A DNA stretch of 64,000 bases, from NCBI RefSeq assembly GCF_001997295.1, contig NZ_CP019605.1:2046001-2110000 (forward strand), written 5' to 3'. Of the stretch, positions 8,660 to 16,308 are shown one piece after another; the first letter of the stretch is position 1, and every line of letters begins with the position of its first letter. The position numbers and the translations under genes were made by a program. A model generated the notes under the pieces. It ran no database searches and had not been told where the DNA came from. It saw only the letters and a program-made list of their open reading frames with translations. The DNA comes from Tessaracoccus flavus. GTDB taxonomy: Bacteria; Actinomycetota; Actinomycetes; Propionibacteriales; Propionibacteriaceae.

Positions 8660-11610
8660 CAGTACCCCCGTCGCGCAGCCGTCGAGCTACCCATGGACGG
8701 CGACGCCAGTAGGGCCAGCGCTACCAGCACCGCCACATGCCACGTGAACCGACCCCAGCGCGGTTCCGGGACCAACTCCAGTTCGCCGGATCTCTCCCCC
8801 AGCTCGAAGGTCAGGCGCTCGGCCCCCTCCACCGCGTCGAGGCTCGTTCCGTCGAGGCGGGCCACCCAGCGGGCATCGCCCGGTTCGGCCACCTCCAGCA
8901 GGCGCCCCTCGGCTCCCGGACCGACGACGTCGGCCAGTACCGGCTCACGGTCTGCGCCGTCGACGACGTACGCGCGCGAGACCAGCCCGACCACCGTGTA
9001 CACGACGCTGCGCTCGTCCGCGGCCGCGCTGGTGATGCCGCCGGCGTTGTCGAGAGCGGCACGCTGGTCGGGCCCGAAGCCGCTCAGCCAGAGGTGCGAC
9101 ACCCCCAGCCGCCGAAGATCGTCGGCCAGGGTGTCCGGCACGCTCCCACTGACGATGGACTGGGCGACGACGTAGAGGTCGTCGGCGAACGGCCCCGCGG
9201 GGTGCCGCTCGCCCGAGCCCCACTGCGGCTGCCGCTGGTCCACCACGTTCCAGGACACCTCGTCGTCATCGCCCAGCTCGATCAGCAGCACGCGGGTGTC
9301 GCGTGCCGACCCGACGACGTCGCGCACGTACCCCGGCAAGGAGGAGGCGCTGCGCTGCACCGGACCGGAGAACCCCCACACAGCCCAGACGCTCACCGCC
9401 ACCAGCGACGCCGCAGCGAGGGCCGCGACGAGGCGTCGTCCCGCGCCTCCCCGCACCGCCGCGACGACGGGGGCCAACAGCGCTGCCACGACCAGCAGCG
9501 CCCAGGGCGACAGCAACGGGCGAGCGGCGCCGGGGCCGATCGGGACGACGAACCGGGACAGCAGCGTGCCCACCAGGAGCGGGACCGCGATCGCGAGTAC
9601 CGCGGTCAGCCACCTGTCCCGGCCGAGACGGGCCAACCCCGCGGCCGCGAGTAACCCGAGCGTCACGAAGAAGAGCGCGTTGGCCCACACAGGCAGCCCC
9701 GACGGGAGGATACGGCCGAGCGCCACGGCGTAGGAGGCCGGCGGATAGTCGGGCCACGCGAGCGGATCGGCGCCGGTCAGCCACCGGCCGGGATCGGCGA
9801 TCAGCCGGGGCAGCCAGGGGCCGAGGAAGAGCCAGGGCGGGAGGATCGCCACGGCGGCGGACAGCACCCGGTTGTGCCGGTCACGCACCGCCCAGAACGC
9901 ACCCAGAAGGGTGGCCAGCATCAGGGCCGCCGGCCAGAACGCGGTGCAAACGATCAACCAGAAGGCCGCGCCGGCGGGTGCCCTCAGCCGTTCGGCCCCT
10001 GCGGAGCGGTCCCGGGCCACCGAGATCAGTGAGCGCGCCAGCAGTGGCCCGGCCACGGCCAGGATCATTCCCGACACGTCGCCTGCAGTGACCAGCCCCA
10101 GCACGATGGTGGCACCCGCCCATGCGGCCGCCACCGCCGCAGCGGCGGTCGCATCCACGTCCAACCGGCGCAGCAGTGACAGCGCAGAGCCGCCGGCAAG
10201 GAGCGGGGCCAGCAGCAGGGCGAGGACGCTGAACCATCCCGGATTGCCGAGCGTGGTCAGGGGCGCGGCCGCGGTGAGGAGAAGCCAGGGGGCGTCCCCG
10301 CTCAGGTACGCCTGCCAGGCACCGCCCCACGAGTCAGGTGCGGGCAGAAGTCCTCCTCCGGCCACCTCGCCGAATCCCAGCAGACCGCGCCCGGCAAGCG
10401 CGCCCGCCAGCAGAAGCACAACGACGAGGATGGCGACCGGGGAGACCCGTCGGCGGCGCAGGTGCCCCGCGAAGTCGTCGCCGGTCAGCTCGTCGATCGA
10501 CGTGTCCGCCTCGCGATCGGTGAGGTCCCGGTAGCGGTCCGCCAGACCAGCGCCGAAGCGGTCGACGGCGTCGCGCACCGTCCAGAACCGGCTCGGCAGC
10601 AGGTCGTCGGGGGTGAGGTCCTCGGGCGGCATCCGCGATGCCAGCGCCGCGGTGATGTCACCGCTGCGCCGGTACCGGCGCCAGGCGCGCAGCTCAGCCG
10701 CGGCATGGGACGGCGACTTGCCGAGTAGAAACCCCGCCGCTCGCGCCCAGGAGCCCAGGGCCAGCGCGGGTCCCGACGCACCCCTGGAACCGGCCACGCG
10801 CAGTGCCGCCAGCCGGTCCACCTCGTGGGGGTGCCGATCCTGCGGACGCTCGCCGGTTCGTCCAGCGCGACGGTGGGTCAATGCGGCTGCGGGCCAACTC
10901 AGCACCCGGAAGCCGACTGCGTTGACGCGCCAGCAGAAATCGACCCCGTCTCGATGTCGGCCCACCTCAGGGGCGAGGCCACCGACTTCGCGCCACGCCT
11001 CTCCCCTCACCAGCAGGCCGGCGGTGGACGCGCCGAGGACGTCTCGCGGTTCGGTTTGCTGCTGATCGATCTCGCCCTCCTCGACCAGCGGCACGCGACG
11101 TCCTCCCGGGGTGATGGCCTGGCCGATCTCGGAGATGGTTTCCGGATAGTTTCGCCGTCTCGGTTCAAGGAGTTTCGGGACCACGACGTCGGCGCGTCGG
11201 GCTCCGTCCAGCAGGCGGGCGAGCGTGTCGCGACGGGGGGCGGAGTCGTCGTGGAGCAACCAGATCCAGGCTGGCTCGCTGTCGGCCAGTGCGGCCTCGA
11301 CCGCCTCGCCGAACGTGGCCTCGCGGTCGGCGATCAGCACATCGTCGAGCACCCCCTCGGCGCGGGCCCGCTCCAGCAGCTCCCGCGAGCCATCAGTGGA
11401 GCCCGTGTCGACGGCCACGAGTCGGCCGGGGCGGGGGTCGAGTCCAGCGAGCGAGAGAAGTTGGCGGGGCAGCCATTCGCCGGCGTTGTGCACCACCATC
11501 ACAGCGACGACGTCGGACGGTGGTATCTCGGGCGCGTCGGGAGACGGTTCGTCCTGGTCGATCCAGGACCAGAGGTCATCGATGGGCCCGCGCTGCGGTT
11601 CCTCGGTCAC
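8659..11610 (-). CDS. Large membrane glycosyltransferase, GT2 family
   Basis: 983-aa protein combining an N-terminal family 2 glycosyltransferase (about residues 30-290) with a long polytopic membrane region (about 390-750) and a C-terminal extracytoplasmic part closed by a helix. GT2 marks: VVAVMVVHNAGEWLPRQL, AVDTGSTDGSRELL (nucleotide binding), LLHDDSAPRRDTLARL (metal-binding DD), and GVDFCWRVNAVGFRVL (acceptor-side ED/DxxxxWR-like motif). Likely transfers a sugar to a lipid-linked or surface acceptor; the donor is unknown. The GTG at 11610 lies 6 nt from TAGCCT (minus sense, 11617-11622), which overlaps the end of whiB, so it has its own leaderless promoter. Coupled to DUF5719. Confidence 0.86.
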   Translation of the reverse strand: MTEEPQRGPIDDLWSWIDQDEPSPDAPEIPPSDVVAVMVVHNAGEWLPRQLLSLAGLDPRPGRLVAVDTGSTDGSRELLERARAEGVLDDVLIADREATFGEAVEAALADSEPAWIWLLHDDSAPRRDTLARLLDGARRADVVVPKLLEPRRRNYPETISEIGQAITPGGRRVPLVEEGEIDQQQTEPRDVLGASTAGLLVRGEAWREVGGLAPEVGRHRDGVDFCWRVNAVGFRVLSWPAAALTHRRAGRTGERPQDRHPHEVDRLAALRVAGSRGASGPALALGSWARAAGFLLGKSPSHAAAELRAWRRYRRSGDITAALASRMPPEDLTPDDLLPSRFWTVRDAVDRFGAGLADRYRDLTDREADTSIDELTGDDFAGHLRRRRVSPVAILVVVLLLAGALAGRGLLGFGEVAGGGLLPAPDSWGGAWQAYLSGDAPWLLLTAAAPLTTLGNPGWFSVLALLLAPLLAGGSALSLLRRLDVDATAAAAVAAAWAGATIVLGLVTAGDVSGMILAVAGPLLARSLISVARDRSAGAERLRAPAGAAFWLIVCTAFWPAALMLATLLGAFWAVRDRHNRVLSAAVAILPPWLFLGPWLPRLIADPGRWLTGADPLAWPDYPPASYAVALGRILPSGLPVWANALFFVTLGLLAAAGLARLGRDRWLTAVLAIAVPLLVGTLLSRFVVPIGPGAARPLLSPWALLVVAALLAPVVAAVRGGAGRRLVAALAAASLVAVSVWAVWGFSGPVQRSASSLPGYVRDVVGSARDTRVLLIELGDDDEVSWNVVDQRQPQWGSGERHPAGPFADDLYVVAQSIVSGSVPDTLADDLRRLGVSHLWLSGFGPDQRAALDNAGGITSAAADERSVVYTVVGLVSRAYVVDGADREPVLADVVGPGAEGRLLEVAEPGDARWVARLDGTSLDAVEGAERLTFELGERSGELELVPEPRWGRFTWHVAVLVALALLASPSMGSSTAARRGY

Positions 11611-11619
11611 ACGTGGAGG

Positions 11620-11874
11620 CTACACCGCAGCGCGCTTGAGCTTGCGCCGCTCACGCTCGGAGAGCCCGCCCCAGATGCCGAAGCGCTCGTCGTGGGCCAG
11701 CGCGTACTCAAGGCATTCGGTGCGTACCGTGCAGCTCAGGCAGACCCGCTTTGCTTCGCGGGTCGATCCCCCTTTTTCGGGGAAGAACGCCTCAGGATCG
11801 GTCTGGGCGCACAGGGCCTCGGCCTGCCACGCGAAAGCGCCGTCATCGTCCAACAAGTCGAACATCTCGTCCAT
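11620..11874 (-). CDS. whiB2: WhiB-family iron-sulfur transcriptional regulator
   Basis: 84-aa Wbl protein, a 4Fe-4S cluster regulator that binds the primary sigma factor. Four cluster cysteines are visible: ALCAQTDPEAFFP, then CLSCTVRTEC (C-x2-C-x5-C), followed by the family turn GIWGGLSERERRKLKRA. The sequence and its position beside the phosphomannomutase block match WhiB/WhiB2/WhmD, the subgroup needed for septation; the assignment rests on my recognition of these motifs. ATG 11874 is preceded by a strong ribosome site (GGAGAGGAGGG) and, upstream, a near-consensus promoter, unlike the many leaderless genes around it. Confidence 0.9.
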   Translation of the reverse strand: MDEMFDLLDDDGAFAWQAEALCAQTDPEAFFPEKGGSTREAKRVCLSCTVRTECLEYALAHDERFGIWGGLSERERRKLKRAAV

Positions 11875-11898
11875 GCGCCCTCCTCTCCTTTGCACCGA

Positions 11899-11927
11899 AT
11901 TACACACGAGTGATTTTGATCGGTCAA
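11899..11927 (-). promoter_or_regulatory. Promoter of whiB (TTGACC-17-TGTAAT)
   Basis: On the minus strand TTGACC (11927-11922) and TGTAAT (11904-11899) are separated by exactly 17 nt. The predicted start is about 7 nt downstream, giving a leader of about 18 nt that carries the whiB ribosome site. It is one of the best housekeeping-type promoters in the window. Confidence 0.65.
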
Positions 11928-12006
11928 GCGGAATCCGAAAGTCGGTCAGCGCCGCGCACCGACTCCTCGCCCGAACCTCGTGCGGGGAGACCCGCGGATT
12001 GACGGG

Positions 12007-12035
12007 TTCACCGGGCTCCGGTGGACGCCTACAGT
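12007..12035 (+). promoter_or_regulatory. Promoter of the NAD(P)-binding protein gene
   Basis: TTCACC (12007-12012) and TACAGT (12030-12035) are spaced 17 nt. They would give a leader of about 34 nt with GGAGGG ahead of the GTG at 12076. Confidence 0.45.
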
Positions 12036-12075
12036 AGCGTTCCAGGCATCACACAAGCTGCGGAGGGCGGACGAC

Positions 12076-13107
12076 GTGAAGATTCTGGTGACGGGGGCGA
12101 CGGGCTACGTCGGTAGCAGGCTGGTACCGCTGCTGGTGGAGCGTGGACACACCGTGCGAACGACGGCGAGCAGCCCCGACCGGGAGCAGCCGTGGTGGGG
12201 CGATCGGGTCGACACGGTCGTCATGGACGTCCTGGACGCCGACCAGGTCCTGGCAGCCTGCGAAGGGGTGGACGCCGTCTACTACCTCATTCACGGCATG
12301 GGCAAGGACGACTTCGAGGAGACCGACCGCCAGGCTGCCACCAATGTGGCCGACGCCGTCCGCGCCAGGGGCGTACAGCGCGTCGTTTATCTCTCCGGAA
12401 TCGTGCCACCCGTCGACGACGACGAACTCTCCGAGCACATCCGCTCCCGCCGTGAGGTCGAGCGGATCCTGATCGATAGCCCCGCCACCGTCGTCGCGTT
12501 GCGCGCCGCCGTCATCCTGGGCAGCGGCTCCACCTCCTTCGAGATCATCCGGCAGGTCAGCGAGCGGATGCCCGTGCACACCATCCCGACGTGGATGGAC
12601 TCGATGGTGCAGCCCATCGCCGTGGTGGATGTCCTCGAGGCGCTGGTCGGAGCGCTCGACTACGAGGGCCAGTCGCGTCACTTCGACGTCGGCGGCCCGG
12701 ACCAGTTGCGCTACGCCCAACTGCTGGACGCCTACACGTCCGAGGCAGGCCTCGAGCGCCCCCAGGTGGACGTGCCGCTGCTGCCGACGGCGCTCGTCGG
12801 CACGTTGGTCGGCAGCCTCACCGACGTGCCCAGGCCGACCGTCGAGGCGCTGGTGGAAAGTCTGCAACACGACATGGTCTCGGCCGACAACGACTTCCGC
12901 GAGGCGCTGCTTCCCCCCGGCCACCGGCTGGTCACCCTCGAGGAGGCGCTTCGGCGCTCCCTGGCCGCCCGTTCCGGAAGCCCCCAAGAGGCGGACCCCA
13001 TGGGCCCCCTGCCCCAGGACCCCGTCTGGGCCAGCGGCGGCGACGACCGCCCCGTCGCGGCCAAGGTGGTCGACGCGGTGACCGACCTGCTACCCGACGC
13101 TCCCTGA
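12076..13107 (+). CDS. NAD(P)-binding Rossmann-fold protein (NmrA/atypical SDR type)
   Basis: 343-aa cytosolic protein of the NAD(P)H-binding/NmrA-like branch of the extended short-chain dehydrogenases. The dinucleotide loop VKILVTGATGYVGSRLVPLL is at the very N-terminus; YYLIHGMGKDDFEETDR and VQRVVYLSGIVPP follow, then RREVERILIDSPATVVALRA. The canonical YxxxK catalytic pair is not evident, typical of atypical members, so it may act as an epimerase-like enzyme or redox sensor; the substrate is unknown. GTG 12076 is chosen for the GGAGGG ribosome site and because the Rossmann strand starts there. The C-terminal 50 residues are Pro/Asp-rich. Confidence 0.82.
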   Translation: MKILVTGATGYVGSRLVPLLVERGHTVRTTASSPDREQPWWGDRVDTVVMDVLDADQVLAACEGVDAVYYLIHGMGKDDFEETDRQAATNVADAVRARGVQRVVYLSGIVPPVDDDELSEHIRSRREVERILIDSPATVVALRAAVILGSGSTSFEIIRQVSERMPVHTIPTWMDSMVQPIAVVDVLEALVGALDYEGQSRHFDVGGPDQLRYAQLLDAYTSEAGLERPQVDVPLLPTALVGTLVGSLTDVPRPTVEALVESLQHDMVSADNDFREALLPPGHRLVTLEEALRRSLAARSGSPQEADPMGPLPQDPVWASGGDDRPVAAKVVDAVTDLLPDAP

Positions 13108-13134
13108 TCTCTGCGCTGCCGGCGCGGTTGAGAG

Positions 13135-13214
13135 TTGAGCAAGTGAGATGGGTCGCGGAAGCGAAACATCGTTATCCCGGCGTGTCGCTGCGTTGACCCA
13201 TCTCATTTGCTCAA
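13135..13214. repeat. 80-bp palindromic repeat, copy B
   Basis: Second copy of the element at 1151-1230, again exactly 80 bp. Its terminal arms TTGAGCAAGTGAGATGGGTC (13135-13154) and the 20 bp ending at 13214 match as inverted repeats at 19 of 20 positions. The inner 40 bp is only partly shared with copy A (CCGGCGTGTCGC is common). It lies between two convergent genes, so here it could also act as a terminator. Confidence 0.85.
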
Positions 13215-13239
13215 CGATTCCCTGCGGAGGGAAGCCAGC

Positions 13240-14319
13240 TCAGGCGAACTCTGGACCCGCCTCCGTGCGAACCAGATCGACGAGTTGGCGCACGCGCTCG
13301 GCGTCGTCCAGGTTCGCGACCATCGTCGCGTGCGGCGTTGCCACGACGAGGCAGTCGGTCAACCCGAGAGTCGCCACGACATGGTCGGGGCCGACGGCAT
13401 TGACCACAACGCAGCCTCGCGAATCGAGGCTGACCGTCCGCCCGTCCACCGCGTTGCCGCCCGCGTCGCGGGACAGCAGCTCAGCCAGGGAGACGAACCC
13501 GCCGACATCGCGCCAGTCGATCGCCAGCCCCACGCTGACCACTTCCGCGTCGGTGCGGCCCTGCGAGACGGGCTCCATGACGGCGTAGTCGACAGAGATT
13601 TTCTGCAAAGTGGGGAACAGCTCGTCTAGTCGATCCGGGCGCGCGACGATCTCGCGCACCGTCTGCGCCGTGGCCGGCAGGAGCTGGTCCAACTGTCCGA
13701 GGAGCGTGGCGGCCCGCCAGACGAACATCCCTGCGTTCCACCAGTACTCGCCGCTGTCCAGGTAGCGCTGGGCCACGTCCCGCTCCGGCTTCTCCTTGAA
13801 CTCGGCCACGTGGTAGACCCCGTCGAAGCCGGTGAGCAGCTCCGCGCGGTGCAGGTACCCGTAGCCGGTGTGCGCGCTGGTGGGCACCACCCCGAGCGTC
13901 ACGAGCGCTGAGGGCCGCTGCTCCGCGACCTCGAAGGCGAGCGTCAGGCTCCGCTGGAACTCGTCGACCGGGCTGATGACCTGATCGGCGGTCACCATCG
14001 CCACCACCGCGTCGGGGTCCCGATCGGCGACGACGGCCGCGGACCAGGCCACCGCGTTGAGGGAATCGCGTCCCTCGGGCTCGCCGAGGATGTTCACCGG
14101 TGACAGTTCCGGCAGCTGGTCGGCCACGTCGTCGGCGTAGGCACGCCCGGTACACACGAGGATCCGATCGGGCGGAACGAGCCCGTCGAGGCGCTCGAAC
14201 GCCAACCGGAGCAGGGACTTCCCCTCGAACAACCCGAGCAACTGCTTGGGGCGGCCCTGCCGCGACAGGGGCCACAACCGCGTGCCCGACCCCCCGGCCA
14301 TGATGACGACGTAACGCAT
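13240..14319 (-). CDS. manC: Mannose-1-phosphate guanylyltransferase
   Basis: 359-aa enzyme making GDP-mannose from mannose-1-P and GTP for mannosylated envelope glycans. The nucleotidyltransferase signature VIMAGGSGTRLWPLSRQGRPK is split across residues 6-26; VAMVTADQVI is the metal/substrate loop, followed by GYGYLHRAE, FKEKPER and YWWNAGMFVW, all characteristic of GDP-mannose pyrophosphorylases. It lacks the fused isomerase domain of type II enzymes. ATG 14319 has TAGCGT (minus sense, 14327-14332) 7 nt upstream, suggesting leaderless translation. Works with the phosphomannomutase at 4746-6095. Confidence 0.95.
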   Translation of the reverse strand: MRYVVIMAGGSGTRLWPLSRQGRPKQLLGLFEGKSLLRLAFERLDGLVPPDRILVCTGRAYADDVADQLPELSPVNILGEPEGRDSLNAVAWSAAVVADRDPDAVVAMVTADQVISPVDEFQRSLTLAFEVAEQRPSALVTLGVVPTSAHTGYGYLHRAELLTGFDGVYHVAEFKEKPERDVAQRYLDSGEYWWNAGMFVWRAATLLGQLDQLLPATAQTVREIVARPDRLDELFPTLQKISVDYAVMEPVSQGRTDAEVVSVGLAIDWRDVGGFVSLAELLSRDAGGNAVDGRTVSLDSRGCVVVNAVGPDHVVATLGLTDCLVVATPHATMVANLDDAERVRQLVDLVRTEAGPEFA

Positions 14320-14375
14320 GACCCGAACGCTACCGAACGGACGGCTCCTCCGGCTCCGCAGTTAGGATCGTGCGC

Positions 14376-15023
14376 GTGATCAGCGAACTACAGCGACGCC
14401 TCGCCAGCCACGGCGCACAGCCCTTCCTCACCTACTACGACGCGGCAGACGGCTCCCGGATCGAACTGTCGGCTGTCACATTCGCCAACTGGGTGGACAA
14501 GACCGCCAACCTCATCGCCGATCTGGGGCACGAGGACGGCGACCCCATCGACGTCGCCCTGGCCGAGTCCAACCCGGGACACTGGGTCACGCTCGTGTGG
14601 ATCGCTGCAGCCTGGCAGCGGGGTTGCCCCGTCCACCCCGGGGTCAGCGGAGCCGATCTGCTGGTCGTCGGGCCGGGCGACGCGCGTCGCGCGCCGGACA
14701 CCGTCGCCTGCTCGCTCCATCCCCTTGGGATAGGGTTCCCCACCCCACCGGCGGGGGCTCTCGACTACCGCGAGGTGTTCGCGCAGCCCGACGTGCACGA
14801 CGTGTCCCCGCTCGGCACCGCGACGGGGTGGGCGGGCCAGCTGGCGCCGCGTGTTGAACCGCGCGACGACAGGCTTCTCCTCGCCGATCCGCCCGCCGCG
14901 TGGTCCACGGTCGCCGACGCGCTCGTGGCCCCCGCGATGGGGACCGGGTCGACCGTCATCGCGGTGGGCTACGACGACGAAGGGCTGGCCCGGCTCGCCG
15001 AGGCCGAGAAGGCCCGGCTATAA
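14376..15023 (+). CDS. TIGR03089 family protein
   Basis: 215-aa protein of an actinobacterium-restricted family of unknown function. Parts resemble a truncated AMP-binding enzyme N-terminus (FANWVDKTANLIADLG, WVTLVWIAAAWQRGCPVHPG), but no AMP-binding or acyl-activating signature is present. The family usually neighbours LCP and GDP-mannose genes, as here. I prefer GTG 14376 over GTG 14370 because TAGGAT (14363-14368) lies 7 nt before 14376, fitting the leaderless pattern of this genome. Its 3' end is only 4 bp from the end of the convergent small gene. Confidence 0.85.
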   Translation: MISELQRRLASHGAQPFLTYYDAADGSRIELSAVTFANWVDKTANLIADLGHEDGDPIDVALAESNPGHWVTLVWIAAAWQRGCPVHPGVSGADLLVVGPGDARRAPDTVACSLHPLGIGFPTPPAGALDYREVFAQPDVHDVSPLGTATGWAGQLAPRVEPRDDRLLLADPPAAWSTVADALVAPAMGTGSTVIAVGYDDEGLARLAEAEKARL

Positions 15024-15027
15024 CGCC

Positions 15028-15201
15028 TCACTCGACGGGGTCGGCGGGGTCCTCGCCCTCAGCGGGCTCCTGGGAGTGTTCCCGGACGTCGGGCGCCACC
15101 TTGCGGTCCTTGCGGGGGCCTTCTGCGGCTTCCTGCGCGTGGATGCGCTCCTCGTCACCCTCCTGGCCCTGATCTGCGGGGTCGACTCTGGGTTCGCTCA
15201 T
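15028..15201 (-). CDS. Small charged hypothetical protein
   Basis: 57-aa protein beginning MSEPRVDPADQGQEGDEE and ending AEGEDPADPVE. It is very rich in Glu, Asp, Pro, Gln and Arg, has no Cys, no aromatic residues and no hydrophobic segment, and is probably intrinsically disordered. Support for a real gene: a good ribosome site (GGAGG, 8-9 nt before the ATG) and position downstream of the GT2/LCP operon with an 84-bp gap. I do not recognise a family. It could still be a spurious reading in a GC-rich gap. Confidence 0.55.
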   Translation of the reverse strand: MSEPRVDPADQGQEGDEERIHAQEAAEGPRKDRKVAPDVREHSQEPAEGEDPADPVE

Positions 15202-15285
15202 GTTGTGCCTCCTGCGTTGGTGGCCGCTCGTGCGGCTATCCCCAGTGTGGCAAGGAACCGCGCTGGCCGTGGGAGCCCGGGGCAA

Positions 15286-16308
15286 TCAGGCGTCGCGGGG
15301 CAACCCTCGGATGAAGCCCGCCCCCCACGCCACGTGCATGACCGCGAGAACGAAGGGCAGACGCAGCCTCGCGGCAGCGCGCAGCCCCGGAATGACGGTG
15401 GTGGCGGCGCCGAGAAAGGCCAGGTAGACCAGCGGTGCCACGAAGAGTGAAGTGAGGAGCCGGCTGCGCAGCAGCAGGCCCAGCACCCCACCGGTGACTC
15501 CGGTGCCGATACCCAGGACCGTGAGCGGGGGCGCCAGATACCGCAGGGAGAGCGTGTCGGGGTGCCGCGAGACCACCTCGCGCCGCCACTGGCCGGTGGT
15601 GAAGAACTGCTTCGCAAGGGCGCGGAAGCTGTCGCGCGGGCGGTAGACCACGCGCAGGTCAGGTGAGAAGTAGACGAGGTGACCCGCCTGACGGAGCCGG
15701 TAGTTGAGTTCCCAGTCCTGCGCGCGGTGCAGACTCTCGTCGAACCCACCGATCTCCATGAGCACGGCCTTGCGGAAGACGCCCAGGAAGACTGTGTCGG
15801 CGGGGCCGGCCGGGGTGTCGGCGAGGTGGAAACCACCCCCGCCGAGACCGAGCTTCGAGTTGTACGCCGCCGCGATCGCCTCCGACAACGGGCTGGTCCC
15901 CTGCGCGTCCATGAGGCCGCCGACGTTGGCGGCCCCCGTCCGTTCGAGGAGCCGCACGGCCGTGGCGATGTAGTCCTCGCTGAGCTCGCCGTGGCCGTCG
16001 ACACGCACGACGATGTCGTGGCAGGAGGCGGCGACTGCGATGTTGAGCCCGGCCGGGGTGTACCCGCTGGGGTTGTCCAGCACCACGACCCGCCGGTCCG
16101 CGGCCGCCAGCTCGTCCGCGATGTCCCGGGTGCGATCGTCGCTCGGTGCCACCGCGACGAGGATCTCCAGCTCCCCCGGATACCCCTGGTCGAGCACCCG
16201 GCGCACGGCGGCCCGGAGGTGGCGCTCCTCGTTGCGGACCGGCATGACGACGCTGACACCAGGATTCATGGTGCGCACCTTATCCGCGGAGCGCTCTTCC
16301 CCGCTCAT
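15286..16308 (-). CDS. Glycosyltransferase family 2 with C-terminal membrane helices
   Basis: 340-aa glycosyltransferase. The GT-A domain covers about residues 15-240: VSVVMPVRNEERHLRAAVR, VVVLDNPSGYTPAGLN, IVVRVDGHGELSEDYI (the DxD-like metal site is DGH here) and RAQDWELNYRLRQAGHLVYF, with the catalytic ED/QD-type acid. Two or more hydrophobic segments follow (VTGGVLGLLLRSRLL, SLFVAPLVYLAFLGA). This ExoA-like architecture suggests polymer or lipid-linked sugar extension at the membrane. The ATG overlaps the LCP stop by 4 nt (ATGA), so the two are translationally coupled; an internal ATG at 16269 is an alternative start. Confidence 0.85.
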   Translation of the reverse strand: MSGEERSADKVRTMNPGVSVVMPVRNEERHLRAAVRRVLDQGYPGELEILVAVAPSDDRTRDIADELAAADRRVVVLDNPSGYTPAGLNIAVAASCHDIVVRVDGHGELSEDYIATAVRLLERTGAANVGGLMDAQGTSPLSEAIAAAYNSKLGLGGGGFHLADTPAGPADTVFLGVFRKAVLMEIGGFDESLHRAQDWELNYRLRQAGHLVYFSPDLRVVYRPRDSFRALAKQFFTTGQWRREVVSRHPDTLSLRYLAPPLTVLGIGTGVTGGVLGLLLRSRLLTSLFVAPLVYLAFLGAATTVIPGLRAAARLRLPFVLAVMHVAWGAGFIRGLPRDA

